Assembly: GCF_905220415.1 (NCBI RefSeq) | Contig: NC_059563.1 | Location: forward strand, 754,001-818,000 | Direction of reading: 5' to 3' | Length of the DNA stretch: 64,000 nt | DNA from: Colias croceus | Lineage: Eukaryota > Arthropoda > Insecta > Lepidoptera > Pieridae | Part shown: in pieces, positions 10,968 through 21,610 of the stretch | Layout of the letters: each line of letters opens with the position of its first letter | Position numbering within the stretch: position 1 is the first letter of the stretch | Made by a program: the position numbers and the translations under genes | The notes under the pieces: generated by a model | Databases searched by the model: none | The model's input: the letters and a program-made list of their open reading frames with translations, nothing else | What the model was told of the DNA's origin: nothing

Positions 10968-13900
10968 ATCATTCCAATAACATCTCTTTACTTATACAGT
11001 GATTTCGACGTTTTAAAGGTAATAACTGAGAATATAAGTAAGGTTAAAAGTTAATCTAGATAATGAAAAAAAAAATCAAAGTTTGTTAGGTCTACCGTAA
11101 TTTTCAAATTTCCTGCGGTAGAAATTTTCTAATTTTCCTTGTCAAAATTAACTGAGTTTTCTTAGGTTATCCTTTAAAGGCTAGATTTGAGCTTAATTTT
11201 CTAAATATCATTCTTTGAAGTTCAAAAGAGCTTAGAGCATTTTCAATCAATTAATTTGCAATATACATTATATCAAAAATGATTTATTTTCCTTTGTATA
11301 GTGAGCCTTAATTCAAAATATATTTTAAAGCGATAATTTTTTAAACGTTTTTCAATTATAGGTATATTTAGTTTATAATATGAAAAACATTCACGGTTTA
11401 ACCCATTCTTTGTTTCCCTACGAATAAACATGCACTCAATCATTTTTTTACAAACAATCATTTCGAGCATAAAAAAAAATCTTTTATTTATTTAACAGAA
11501 TATATCAGGAGATCGAAGCAGTCATGAAGGTATGTATTTTCAAACTTATTATAAGCACAATTCTACCTTGATCTATCTGCAAGCAGAATTTAATCGACAT
11601 GCATGCAGCAATTTTATTGTACTTTTTACTACGTATTATTCATTAGAAAATTCAAAAGAAATATCATTTTTGTTCTTTAACGGTGCATTTACATCAAACG
11701 AACATGGTTCTAGAGCTAGAAGAAGAGCATTCTTTCGTGATTCTTTCGTGATTCGTGACTAAACAAAACTCGTATTCAGTGTTGTTTAGTTAGAATAGAA
11801 CATTGCATAGAATCTTTTCGAACGTACTAAGAACAATGAAAGATCAAAGAACACACACTACGCCTGTCTACACTAAAATAATTGGCATAGTGGGGTTAGG
11901 AATGAACATCTGCTCGTGAGATCACAACACTACGAGTTTTCGTTTACACTAAAAGATCACGAAAGAATGCTCTTGCTCTATGGTCGTTTGGTCTAAATGC
12001 ATCGTAAGATTATCTATACATATAATAAATCTGTAGAAGGGTCAATTCTGTACATTGAAAATATTGAAAAAATAAATAGCAGGGGGTGTTACTGGATCGA
12101 TACCAAACCCAAATATGTGATTAAAAAAATTTTTGTCTGTCTGTCTGTATGTTCAGGCATCACATGAAAACTAACAGTTCGATTTCGATGAAACTTGGTA
12201 TAATTATACCTTATTATCCTGGGCATAAAATAGGATACTTTTTATCCCGGAAAAATACATCTAAAAAATAAATCTTCATTTTTCCGCGCGGACGGAGTCG
12301 CGGGCGGAAGCTAGTAGCGAATAAAAATGTGCAACATTTAATTTTTACTAATGTTCATGGATTTTCTTCTCTTTCAGCTATTCTTGGTTGGTGTTATATT
12401 TGCTGTGTCAGCATTTGCTGAACCACCAGTTAACAACAGGTAATTATGTTTTCTTGTAGCATGTATCATTTTTAGTAAATCAAAACAGAAATTAATAGAA
12501 TGTTGTGAAAATACATAGAAGTTAGAAGGTACATACTTAAAACTTTTATTCATACAACAAGGCTGGTTGCAGAGCTTGACCGACCATCAGTGCGTACCGT
12601 CGGTCCTGACGATACGGATCAACAATGTGTATGAATATGACAATACGCGTGCGTATGGTCGGTCTAGCTATGAACGGTTTTATGAATTTCCATACATATG
12701 ACAAGCGCAACTGACGTACGCATTGATGGTCGGTCAAGCTCTGCAACCAGCCCAAAACTACGACTACGCTTTATTATGGTCAAAATACATAATTTAATAT
12801 TTACCACCGGTTCGGTAAGTAGTTTCTTCAGAGAAGAGCCGACAAGTAAAGCTGTACAAGTTGCTCTTTAGAATCCCATACAAAACATTCATGTTAGATG
12901 TTAGTAAGATAAACTACTATAGAAAATTCATCAGAACTCATGTAGAGCAAAGTTCAAACTCTACAAAGACTATTTTTTTTAATTAATTTAACGAATTTTA
13001 CTCCATATAGTTAAAATATTTTTTATCATCATTGATCATTTATTTTAGAGGTGAAACAATACACACAATAAATTTATAAACATTTTTTCAGGTATCTCCC
13101 TCCCTCTCAGTCCTATGGCGTTCCTGGTTTTGGAGGACAGAGACAGACGGATGCTATTTTCAGGTAAATATTATTATTTTTCATTCATAATGTAATACCT
13201 AGTCGTAATGTTGAAAAACATGTTTTTGTTAATAGGTTTACCTCTGAGCAAATATCTTCTTTATTTTTATGTTATAGGTATTTTTTGAATTGAAATTTCA
13301 ACAAAATATACTTACACAGAGAAATAAAAGCTCACACTGATTAGTAATGTTAACAATAAGTTACCTATATTATTTTAAAAAATACAACGAACTACATTCT
13401 TAAAAAACAGTTAGTCCATTTCTTAACAATAAAATAACAAATAATACTATTTTTATAGAAATCGTCCGTCAAGCACATACAACGCACCCTCCCGTCGGCC
13501 TTCCTCAGAATATGGACTCCCAAACCAGATACCATCTAACCAATATGGACCCCCATCACAGAGTCTGACTAACCAATACCTGCCGCCGCAAAGCGCACGC
13601 CTTTCGCAACCTTCTGCTCAGTATGGAACCCCTAATGGGTTTGGTTCTTCTGACTTCGGGGTTCAGTTCGTGACCCCTTCTCAAGAATACGGTGTTCCTG
13701 GGTTTGGTAGAGGTAATGTTTTAATTTTTTTTTTCCACGTTTAATCTAACCATTATTTTTTATGTAAATTCTCTTATAAAAAGTAAAAATAATATCTACA
13801 TTGTTTTAACACGCTTGTATATTTCACCTGTATGATTGTATGCCTATGTTTGTATGCAACCGTCTTCTTTAGACTTGATCGAACTTGAAACCTACAGATT

Positions 13901-15319
13901 TAATTCAAACTTAGCACTTTATCGTTAAAATAAAATAATTTCATGCTTTTCTAATCATATTTCATTTTTTTATCTCTATTTATTTATTTAAATTATCGAA
14001 CATAATACGATGTATTCATTTAAACACATTTCTATTACTATTTTCTACATTTAACTTACTTAACTGTAATACAGGTGGTAACCGTCAATACTCCCAGAAT
14101 GGCAATGGCGCTAACAACGGCTACAACAGAAACCAAAACCGTCAATACCTTCCCCCCACGCAAGGAGGATACAACTATGATGATGGAAGCTCTGGGGTAA
14201 AATCTCCAATATTTACGTACCTATTATTGAAATGAAACTTTTTTAGGCGCGTTGAGAGTACAATTTCAAAGTCTCTTCCTGGCAATACCGTCACGTCATG
14301 GAGTAAGGCGACAATTTTGGTATCGTTGACTCTTGCCAAAGAAGTTTCACTTCTGACACGTGTATTCGGCACACACGCTCTTTTTTGAACGGAATCATTC
14401 CCTTTTGATTACATTCAAAAAAGCTTTGTACCTTGCTCTATATTAATAAATAAACTATTTTACTTTTTCAATAGATCTCAACCATGAAACATAGCGCTTT
14501 ATACGTAAAAAAATACTGTTTCAATCATGAAAGTAAATAATAATATATAGCGTCGACAGAAATAGCTTAATAAATACTGTTGCGTGAAATCAAATATTAA
14601 ATTGGAATTATCCAGAAAGCTTTAAACATTTAATTTCCACAATACACAAATACGAAGGTAGATATGCTTAGAATCTACTGCTCAAAACTAGAGATAAGTT
14701 TGTAGCCGTAGTATACGTGACTGAACTTATCATAAATGACTTAGGTACATTTCCATTAAACCTATCTACTTATGTTAGGAGCCCGCAAACTACAGTTTCG
14801 AATACATGGTGAAAGACGAACCTTCCGGCAACGATTTTGGTCATCGCGAGTCGCGTCAAGGAGACAGAGCTGAGGGCTTATACTATGTGCTGTTACCTGA
14901 TGGCAGGAAACAGGTATGTTTTTGATATATTTATTTAAGCAGTTCAATGAATACAATAATTGAAGCTTGGATAGTTTCTCTATGCTGTACTCTCAAAAAA
15001 ATTAATTTTAATGTTCATCAACAATTTATATAAATAATTTTAATAAAAGCAAAAGAAATATGTAGAAGCGACACACCGAATGTTCGGAAGATTCAAAAAA
15101 TAGCTACTTATTCATATTATGTCAAAAATTATGCGAATCGAAGATTTTCATTTTGAGAGATTCCTAATTAATTTCCAGACTGTCGAGTACGAAGCAGACC
15201 AAAACGGATACAGACCGAAAATATCCTACGAAGACACCGGTTTAGGAGTCGGGGGTTACAACAGAAACACGCAAGCAGGAGGTTACAACCAGAACGCTCA
15301 AGGGGGTTACCAGTACTAA
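10968..15319 (+). CDS. Pro-resilin-like cuticular protein (RR-2 domain, YGxP repeats)
   Basis: Structural protein of elastic cuticle, inferred. A 5' UTR exon (about 10968-11018) is followed by exon 11499-11529, which carries ATG at 11524 and only Met-Lys. Coding exons continue at 12378-12439, 13092-13163, 13459-13712, 14075-14196, 14779-14913 and 15179-15319 (TAA). All junctions are GT-AG and phases agree: 792 nt, 263 aa. Residues 1-16 are a signal peptide ending VSAFA. Residues about 20-135 hold irregular resilin-like repeats (QSYGVPGFGG, SEYGLPN, NQYGPPS, AQYGTPNGFG, QEYGVPGFGR), with an Asn/Gly/Tyr-rich stretch to about 172. Residues 173-236 are a chitin-binding Rebers-Riddiford RR-2 domain (NYSFEYMVKDEPSG, GHRESRQGD, YYVLLPDGRKQ, VEYEADQNGYRP). 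The tail is GGYN-rich. In resilin the repeats are the dityrosine-crosslinked elastic part. Introns carry MITEs, a Helitron and a TIR element. Close match to the pro-resilin type; orthology was not tested. Confidence 0.9.
11681..12004. mobile_element. Harbinger-type MITE in the first coding intron of the resilin-like gene
   Basis: Terminal inverted repeats CGGTGCATTTACATCAAACG and TCGTTTGGTCTAAATGCATC, then more pairing (AGAGCATTCTTTCGTGAT). It is flanked by a direct TAA on both sides, as PIF/Harbinger elements produce. 324 bp, no transposase. Confidence 0.75.
12013..12314 (+). mobile_element. Non-autonomous Helitron H5
   Basis: TCTATACATATAATAAATC to GCGCGGACGGAGTCGCGGG then AAGCTAG. Located 63 bases before the next coding exon of the resilin-like gene. 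Confidence 0.88.
12561..12752. mobile_element. MITE with 37-bp terminal inverted repeats
   Basis: Left GGCTGGTTGCAGAGCTTGAC and right GTCAAGCTCTGCAACCAGCC, flanked by a direct CAA on each side. The three-base duplication suggests a Harbinger-type origin. Lies in the intron after exon 12378-12439. Confidence 0.75.
14232..14386. repeat. TIR-type interspersed repeat R1
   Basis: Runs from TGAAACTTTTTTAGGCGCG to GACACGTGTATTCGGCACAC and CGCTCTTTTTT. Contains ACCGTCACGTCATGGAGTAA. Starts 36 bases after a 5' splice site of the resilin-like gene. Confidence 0.65.
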
Positions 15320-16086
15320 ATATTCTGCAACGGGGGTTCACTTTAAAAATGCCGGAATATAAATTGATCTCTCTGGGGGTTTAGAAGGAATTTGTTATTG
15401 TGATTTTGATTGATTTTTAAAGTGAAATGGTTAGATTTTTACCACCTATTATTTTTAGTAATATAAATGAAGAATTAGAAATTGTTAAAAATAATATGTA
15501 GAACTTTGTATATTATTATGTATTTGTATAAATGCTATTGGTATGTTAATTGTTATACATATATTGTATCGTTGTTTACAAACGACTGAGGCTATGATTA
15601 ACGGATTTTGATGTTATTTATTAAGGTTAAGATATTTTACGTAAAAAGTAGGTTTCGACAAACTTCTAGTTCATAAAATGATGGTTAAAAAAACACTACG
15701 ATAAGAATTTTAAATATGTTTCACCTTCCAATTTTTTATTAAAATTGGGAGAAATGAATCGTAATAATATAAAAAATCCCTTTTGATGTAAAGTTTCACA
15801 TAAGTTTGAATTTTGAACGTTTGTTTTTGCAACTAAAAGTTTGTCGTAAATCTTACATTTAGAAGATGGCCAGTTTTGCCAAATCTATCTTTCTCTAAGG
15901 CTTGTACAGTTTTATTTTTAATGTTTACTTTAATAAACTTTGCTTTTTGTATATTCCTTTGTTTTTATTCTCTGACCTACCTTACCTACCGTAATCAATT
16001 GTATTGTCCGATGGAGCTTGTAATAAAAAGAAAACATTACAAAAAATCCTTTTATAAAAACTATTAGGTATAAGATTTATAAGCAA
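15320..16086. other. 3' flank of the resilin-like gene, no further gene seen
   Basis: Presumably 3' UTR at first. I cannot fix the poly(A) site: AATAAA occurs only near 15930, which may be too far. Confidence 0.4.
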
Positions 16087-16257
16087 CTAGCTTTCTGCCC
16101 GCGGCTTCGCCCGCTTTGTCTACAAAACCTTCTTCGAACGAACTCTATCTACCTATTAAAAAAACCACATCAAAATCCGTTGCGTAGTTTTAAAGATTTA
16201 AGCATACATAGGGACATAGGGGCAGAGAAAGCGACTTTGTTTTATACTATGTAGTGA
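16087..16257 (-). mobile_element. Non-autonomous Helitron H3
   Basis: CTAG at 16087-16090, CCGCGGCTTCGCCCGC, 5' end ACTATGTAGTGA at 16257. Confidence 0.87.
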
Positions 16258-16435
16258 TAACGATTAAAATAAAACATGCCTGTATATAAATAACATTTAT
16301 TTAAGACATAGGTTCACATTCTCATATATTTCCGTTGATCTAAATTATGAATTAAATATTTCCTGTAATTCAATATTTTACTTTGACATAGTTAGTTAAT
16401 ATTTTCTAGGGTTTGATTTTACGCGAGTATTATAC

Positions 16436-16911
16436 ATTTAGAAATTAAAGACTTTTTAACGGATTTTAAACGCGATTTAATCATTATATTATTTTCCCGA
16501 CGTTTCGAACACTTTACAGCGAGCGTGGTCACGGGGAGACTGAGATGTTGTACGTCTTGACGGTCATTCACAAATTGTTATTTGTAAACTACCTCCACCT
16601 ATTCCTCCGTAGTTGGTATGTGGAGTATTTTTCCGGATGTTGGCAGTATTGGCTGATCGTGTCTTCTAGTCTTTTGGTATGTTTGACATGGGATTTTAAA
16701 TTCTTAATAACAGGATCCCAGGTGTTAGAGAGTTTCAAACCATCTTCTCTATTGAAATTTGGATGTTTTTTAATTTCAATAGCCTCGCGCACAAGTCTTG
16801 GAAAAAATTTATTTTTTCGTCGTTTCGTTTTTCGTTGTTCGAAACGTCGGGAAAATAATATAATGATTAAATCACGTTTAAAATCCGTTAAAAAGTCTTT
16901 AATTTCTAAAT
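16436..16911 (-). mobile_element. Retroelement fragment with 75-bp inverted terminal repeats (Penelope-like?)
   Basis: 16436-16510 and 16837-16911 are near-perfect inverted repeats (GGATTTTAAACGCGATTTAA; TTTTCCCGACGTTTCGAAC). Between them the minus strand encodes a fragment with REAIEIKKHPNFNREDGLKL and TWDPVI (16589-16792). This resembles the C-terminal end of Penelope-like retroelement proteins, whose flanking repeats can be inverted. A decayed copy of the repeat arm lies at about 32725-32850. Penelope assignment is from memory of the motif. Confidence 0.55.
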
Positions 16912-17080
16912 AGTTAGTTAAGTTACAATAAGAACACTGAAAAAGGCCAAAAATTAGGTAATAGTGGTATCTCTATTAAATCATTTATAAATATATCGTA
17001 AGTTAACAACAAAATATCTTCTAAATAAATTATAATTAACATAGTTCTCTTGAAATTTGCTAGATCAATAATGATGGATT
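16912..17080. other. Tail-to-tail spacer between the two cuticle genes
   Basis: AT-rich, presumably 3' UTR of the minus-strand gene. No repeat recognised. Confidence 0.4.
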
Positions 17081-19942
17081 CTAGTTGGGTAGTAGATAGG
17101 AAACTGTAGGCCTGTAGCCGTTTTCATCAGCTACATAGTCCACCTTCTGAAAAAGTCAAATAATAATGCTGTTACTAGTACAATCTATATTTTAAATGAT
17201 ACGTTTAAAATTTTGATAAATAGCTTAAATTTGAGGCTTTCTGTTTCAAATTTTGAAAATATTGAAAACCTATCGGATGCATGGTTGTCTGGTAGAAATC
17301 GCTGCAAAGCAATAAGATTTAGGTTAAGTTTTATACATTCTCAGAGCAAAACAGATTATTAAGATTGAAGTTAATAGAATCGCAGTATCTAATAAATAAA
17401 AATAAATGAATATATATGTAACAAAAACAGTTCAACATTTCGTCTATAAAACATTAAATAATTACCTGTATAAATATTAATAACTAGCTGCGCTCCGCGG
17501 TTTCACATATAGTTCAGGATACATCGCCCATTTTTGCAAGTGACTACTATCATGGACCCAATAAATCTAGCTACTATCAAGCTAATTTTCCGTTTGTAGC
17601 TTTATTTTGATGAGACGCCCAATAATTTCGTGTATGAAAGTCTCGATTGTGGTAGCTAACAGAGATACTTGTTATTACTAACTGAATTTTTTTTTTTGTT
17701 CAATCTCAAGATAATTACCTAAATTATTCGAAAAAATATTTGTCCTACAAAATCTATGGTTGGTTCAAAGAGTCCCCCTTTCCAAAGTGTATCGATAACG
17801 AGGTCATCATAAATGATTGCTAACAAGCTGATTTTTTTGTTTTCACTTAGTTAATATTTATATAATTCAACACACATATTGTCCTACAAATTGCGTAATA
17901 AATATTTGAGAACCATCAAATCAAAATTTTTTATCCTTGTTATTTCTGACATGTACACGAAATTATACGGTGTCTCATCAAAATAAAGCTACAAACGGAA
18001 AATCAGCTTGATAGGAGTCACTTACAAAAATGGGCGATGTATCCTTAACTATGTATATCTAACACCGAAATAATTTTTTAAATCGGACCAGTATTTCCTG
18101 AGATTAGCGCGTTCAAACAAACAAATTCCTCAGCTTTATAATATTAGTATAGATTACCTGTATTCGTCCATCAGGCAGCAACACATAGTACATGCCAACC
18201 ACACGATTGCCGATTCGCGACTCGCGTTGCCCAAAATTGGGACCTACTGGCTCTTGTTTTACCATATATTTGTAGAGGTAGTTGTTGTCCTGTTGGATTT
18301 AGTTTAATAATATAAATTATATTGTAAGGGTTGTTATAATCCATACTAATATTATAAATGCGAAAGTAACTCTGTCTGTCTGTTACTCAATCACGCCTTA
18401 ACTACTGAACCAATTTGCATGAAATTTGGTATAGAGATATTTTGATACCCGAGAAAGGACATAGGTTACCTTTTATTATGAAATATGTACCACGGGCGAA
18501 GCCGGGGCGGACCACTAGTAATTAGATAAATTCTCATGTCAAATTGCTAATTACTTATAATTAAAATGAGATAGAGCGGGGATAAATTTACGAATGCAAA
18601 ACAATCGTGTATATTAAGTATTTAGTTTTATACAAATTGGTTTATACGAATAAAACTGAATTAGAAAAAAGTTATATCGTGTACCTAGTTATATTGATTT
18701 TTTACTTGACTGCTTTGCGTCAAAATTTATATTTTTTTTAATAAAAAATATCATACAAACTTACCGAGGCAGCCCCGTTTACTGGATATCTAAAAAATAA
18801 AAACATAAATAGTTTGTAGATATCCATAGGTATATTTAGTACCTACAGAATGTTCAGTAATTTAATGAATGTAAATCCATACTTCCATACCATTATACTA
18901 TTATAAATGCAAAAGTAACTCTGTATATTGTCTGTCTGTTACTCAATCACGCCTTAACTACTGAACCAATTTGCATGAAATTTGGTATGGAGATATTTTG
19001 ATACCCGAATACATAGGCTACCTTTTATTGTGAAATATGTACCACGGGCGAAGCCGGGGCGGACCTCTAGTAATATTATAAATGCAAAAGTAACTCTGTC
19101 TGTCTGTCTGTTACTCAATCACGCCTAAACTTCTGAACCAATTTGCATGACATTTGGTATAAAGATATTTTGATACCCGAGAAAGGACATAAGCTACTTT
19201 TTATCCCGGAAATCCCACGGGAACGGGAACTATGCGGGTTTTTCTTTGACTGCGCGGGCGATGCCGCGGGTGGAAAGCTAGTAATAAATATAAAATATTT
19301 TAAAAAGTTAACTTATTATTTTGAGGTCCCTTTTTTGTATTAACAACAAAACACTTAGGTACAAGAGATAATTTAAAATATTTTAAATAAATGCTTACCC
19401 ATCATATTGAGGCTTTCCATACGCAGATGCAATAGCAAATGCAACGAAAATAATAAATAACTGAAAAATAAATACAACATAATGTTAATCGGTTTCATAT
19501 TCTATTGACAAGACAAATTTTTACAATATATTTTAATTTCATAGTGATTTTTTACATTTTTTATTTATTTGCTCAAATGTGGTTTACAAGTTATTACATT
19601 ATGGAAAGTACAACACATTCGCCAGTTACACTGGTATGCAAATATAGTTTTTACAGCTCCGCATAATCAGAATTTTTTTTTTATATAAACATTAATTATT
19701 ATAGTTTAGATCAATTATCTATTAATTTTTATTGGAAACATTTAAATAGAAACATAATATGTAAGTAGTTATGTTGATTAATTAGTACACCTTTATCATG
19801 ATTTATTGATGTGTATTTTCACAATTTAATAAAATAATAGCAGAACATAATATCCTTAAAATTTACGATTCAAAAGGCAAAATAAAAATACTAAACAAAG
19901 AAAGACCCTTCGATACTAAATTACAACAAAACGTACCTTCAT
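17081..19942 (-). CDS. Short resilin-type RR-2 cuticular protein
   Basis: Minus-strand gene. Coding exons in transcript order: 19937-19942 (ATG AAG), 19399-19460, 18765-18789 (25 nt), 18158-18289 and 17081-17146 (stop TAG 17081-17083). The total is 291 nt, 96 aa, and all phases agree. Signal peptide MKLFIIFVAFAIASAYG, a short linker, then an RR-2 domain from residue 32 (NNYLYKYMVKQEPVGPNFG, RESRIGNRVVGMYYVLLPDG, VDYVADENGYRP). The domain matches that of the pro-resilin-like gene about 2 kb away, including the phase-0 intron after the PDGRxQ motif, but there are no elastic repeats. The genes are convergent and probably arose by local duplication with loss or gain of the repeat region. Likely role: chitin-binding cuticle matrix protein. 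The last intron has a Helitron inserted four bases after its 5' end, so the donor reads GTAA then TC. Confidence 0.87.
17484..18153 (-). mobile_element. Helitron H2 interrupted by a nested TIR element, touching a splice donor
   Basis: Reverse H2: CTAG at 17484, CTCCGCGGTTTCAC, then the nested element, then TCTAACACCGAAATAA and the 5' end AGTATAGA at 18153. On the gene strand the Helitron's first base is intron position +5 of the short RR-2 gene. Confidence 0.8.
17515..18050. mobile_element. DNA transposon/MITE with about 85-bp TIRs nested in the Helitron
   Basis: Left AGGATACATCGCCCATTTTT and AGCTTTATTTTGATGAGAC pair with right GTCTCATCAAAATAAAGCT and AAAAATGGGCGATGTATCCT. No transposase inside. 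The Helitron lacks about 75 bases at the junction. Confidence 0.75.
18340..18518 (+). mobile_element. Helitron, H1 5' half joined to an H4-type 3' end
   Basis: 5' TCCATACTAATATTATAAAT of H1; 3' ACCACGGGCGAAGCCGGGGC of H4, ending CTAG. The same hybrid recurs at 18876 and 43418, so it is a replicating subfamily. Confidence 0.85.
18876..19070 (+). mobile_element. Helitron, H1/H4 hybrid
   Basis: TCCATACTTCCATACC at the 5' end (slightly rearranged) and ACCACGGGCGAAGCCGGGGC..CTAG at the 3' end. Immediately followed by a second Helitron. Confidence 0.8.
19071..19281 (+). mobile_element. Helitron H1, head-to-tail with the preceding one
   Basis: Starts inside the 5' consensus (TAATATTATAAATGCAAAAG) directly at the CTAG of the upstream element and ends GCGGGCGATGCCGCGGGTGG..CTAG. 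Confidence 0.8.
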
Positions 19943-19978
19943 ATTTAAGTTCAAATCCTCAATTAAACAACTTAAACG

Positions 19979-19986
19979 TTTATATA
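19979..19986 (-). promoter_or_regulatory. TATA box of the short RR-2 cuticle gene
   Basis: On the minus strand, TATATAAA lies about 37 bases before the ATG at 19942, so the 5' UTR would be very short (start near 19955). This is a usual layout for cuticle genes with a two-codon first coding exon. Confidence 0.6.
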
Positions 19987-20043
19987 CCAATCTGTATTAA
20001 TAGTAATAGGTACATCAATAAGGATAATTTAATAATTAATTAA

Positions 20044-20290
20044 TCCATACAGATATATTTTACATTATAAATGCGAAAGTAACACTGTCTGTCTGTTACT
20101 CAATCACGCCTTAACTACTGAACCAATTTGCATGAAATTTGGTATAGAGATATTTTGATACCCGAGAGAGGACATAGGCTACTTTGTACCCCGGGACATA
20201 GGATAGGTTTTATTCCGGAAATCCCACGGGAACGGGAACTATGCGGGTTTTTCATTGACTGCGCGGGTGATGCCGCGGGTGGAAAGCTAG
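20044..20290 (+). mobile_element. Helitron H1 upstream of the short RR-2 gene promoter
   Basis: TCCATACAGATATATTTTAC to GCGGGTGATGCCGCGGGTGG..CTAG. It starts 58 bases upstream of that gene's TATA box. Confidence 0.85.
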
Positions 20291-20570
20291 TATATTATAT
20301 TTTGTTACCCATGTATTATAAGTAGGTACTTCTTATCATTAATGCCACAGTACGTAAGAGGATATAAGACGAAACAAAAATACTAGCTGTTACCTCGGCT
20401 TCGCTTGCATATTCAAAATAAATTAATACCTAATAATAGCATAATAATTAATATTATATTATTGTGTGGAACTAAGTTGAGTTCCGGTGTGAAATAGAGA
20501 CTTTATTTCTTCTAAATAAAATTATCTACTAATACATATTTTAATCTATAGGTACCTACTTAGCTGATCA

Positions 20571-20770
20571 TCTAATATATAAAACTCAAAGGTGACTGAT
20601 AATATAGTGATCTATCAACGCACAGCCCAAACCACTGGACGTATCGGGCTGAAATTTGGCATGCAGGTAGATGTCATAACGTAGGCGTCCCCTAAGAAAG
20701 GATTTCCCGAAATTCTTGCGGGAACGGGGAAAAATGGGGATGCACGTACAAAGTCGTGGGCGGAAGCTAG
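20571..20770 (+). mobile_element. Non-autonomous Helitron H6
   Basis: TCTAATATATAAAACTCAAA to CGTACAAAGTCGTGGGCGG then AAGCTAG. A reverse copy lies at 48679. Confidence 0.83.
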
Positions 20771-21114
20771 TTAATTACAAAGTAGATGAGTTTGTTTGTT
20801 TGAATGCGCTTATGTTAGGAACTACAAGTACCTTTTAATTATTGTGCTACTGTTTTGAAAGAATTGTCTGTGTGTTGAATAGACACATTTTAGTGAATTG
20901 ACCCAGTTTTCCCTATAATTGTGTAAAGATGAAGACGTATTTTTAACAAAATGCGACAGGAAACTGAATCAAAAACAGGAAAACAAAGAATGTGGATTTA
21001 TTTCCTTAAACATTATGTACGGAAACTTTGTTCATTTAGTGGTCTTAGGGCACAGTCATTTTATTGCAACGAGAAGGAACTCAATGATATATTATAACAA
21101 TTAATTATAATTTA

Positions 21115-21299
21115 CTAGCTTCGCTCCGCGGTTTCACCCGCGTGGCTCCGCTCTTGTTGGTCTTAGCGTGATGATATAGCCTTCCTCGATAAATGGGCTA
21201 TCTAACACCGAAGAATTTTTCAAATCGGACCAGTAGTTCCTGAGATTAGCGCGTTCAAACAGACAAACAAATTCTTCGGCTTTATAATATTAGTATAGA
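21115..21299 (-). mobile_element. Non-autonomous Helitron H2
   Basis: CTAG at 21115-21118, GCGGTTTCACCCGCG hairpin, 5' end AGTATAGA. Confidence 0.88.
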
Positions 21300-21349
21300 T
21301 TTTATAAAACTAAAAAACTGTAGATAGGCTGTAAGATAGGTGACCAACA

Positions 21350-21610
21350 CAACAATCGATCTTCAAACACGCACACAAAGCGCTAACGCGCAAGAGCAAC
21401 TTTTGTCTCCGCAACTATTTTGTCTCTCCCATCAACTCTATGGGGAGTTGCGTCGCTACGTGCGCGCACTTTCTTACTAGCCCATAGAGTTGATGGGAGA
21501 GACAAAATAGTTGCGGAGACAAAAGTTGCTCTTGCGCGTTAGCTCTTACGCACACACGATTAGACGTCAAAGTGAGATGGCATGATTCAACTTTCGTAAG
21601 CGAAAATGAG
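21350..21610. mobile_element. Foldback element with perfect 63-bp arms, inside a second MITE type
   Basis: Arms 21382-21444 and 21481-21543 are exact reverse complements (GCTAACGCGCAAGAGCAACT and AGTTGCTCTTGCGCGTTAGC at the ends) around a 36-nt loop. Outer sequence (CGATCTTCAAACACGCACAC; GATTAGACGTCAAAGTGAG) also occurs at 54.13-54.23 kb without the foldback, so one sits in the other. A second, decayed foldback copy lies at 40303-40476. Confidence 0.75.

Noticed and set aside
15876..16067. 63-codon hydrophobic open frame after the resilin-like gene
   Set aside because: Low-complexity AT-rich sequence with no domain, splice signals or homology that I can recognise.
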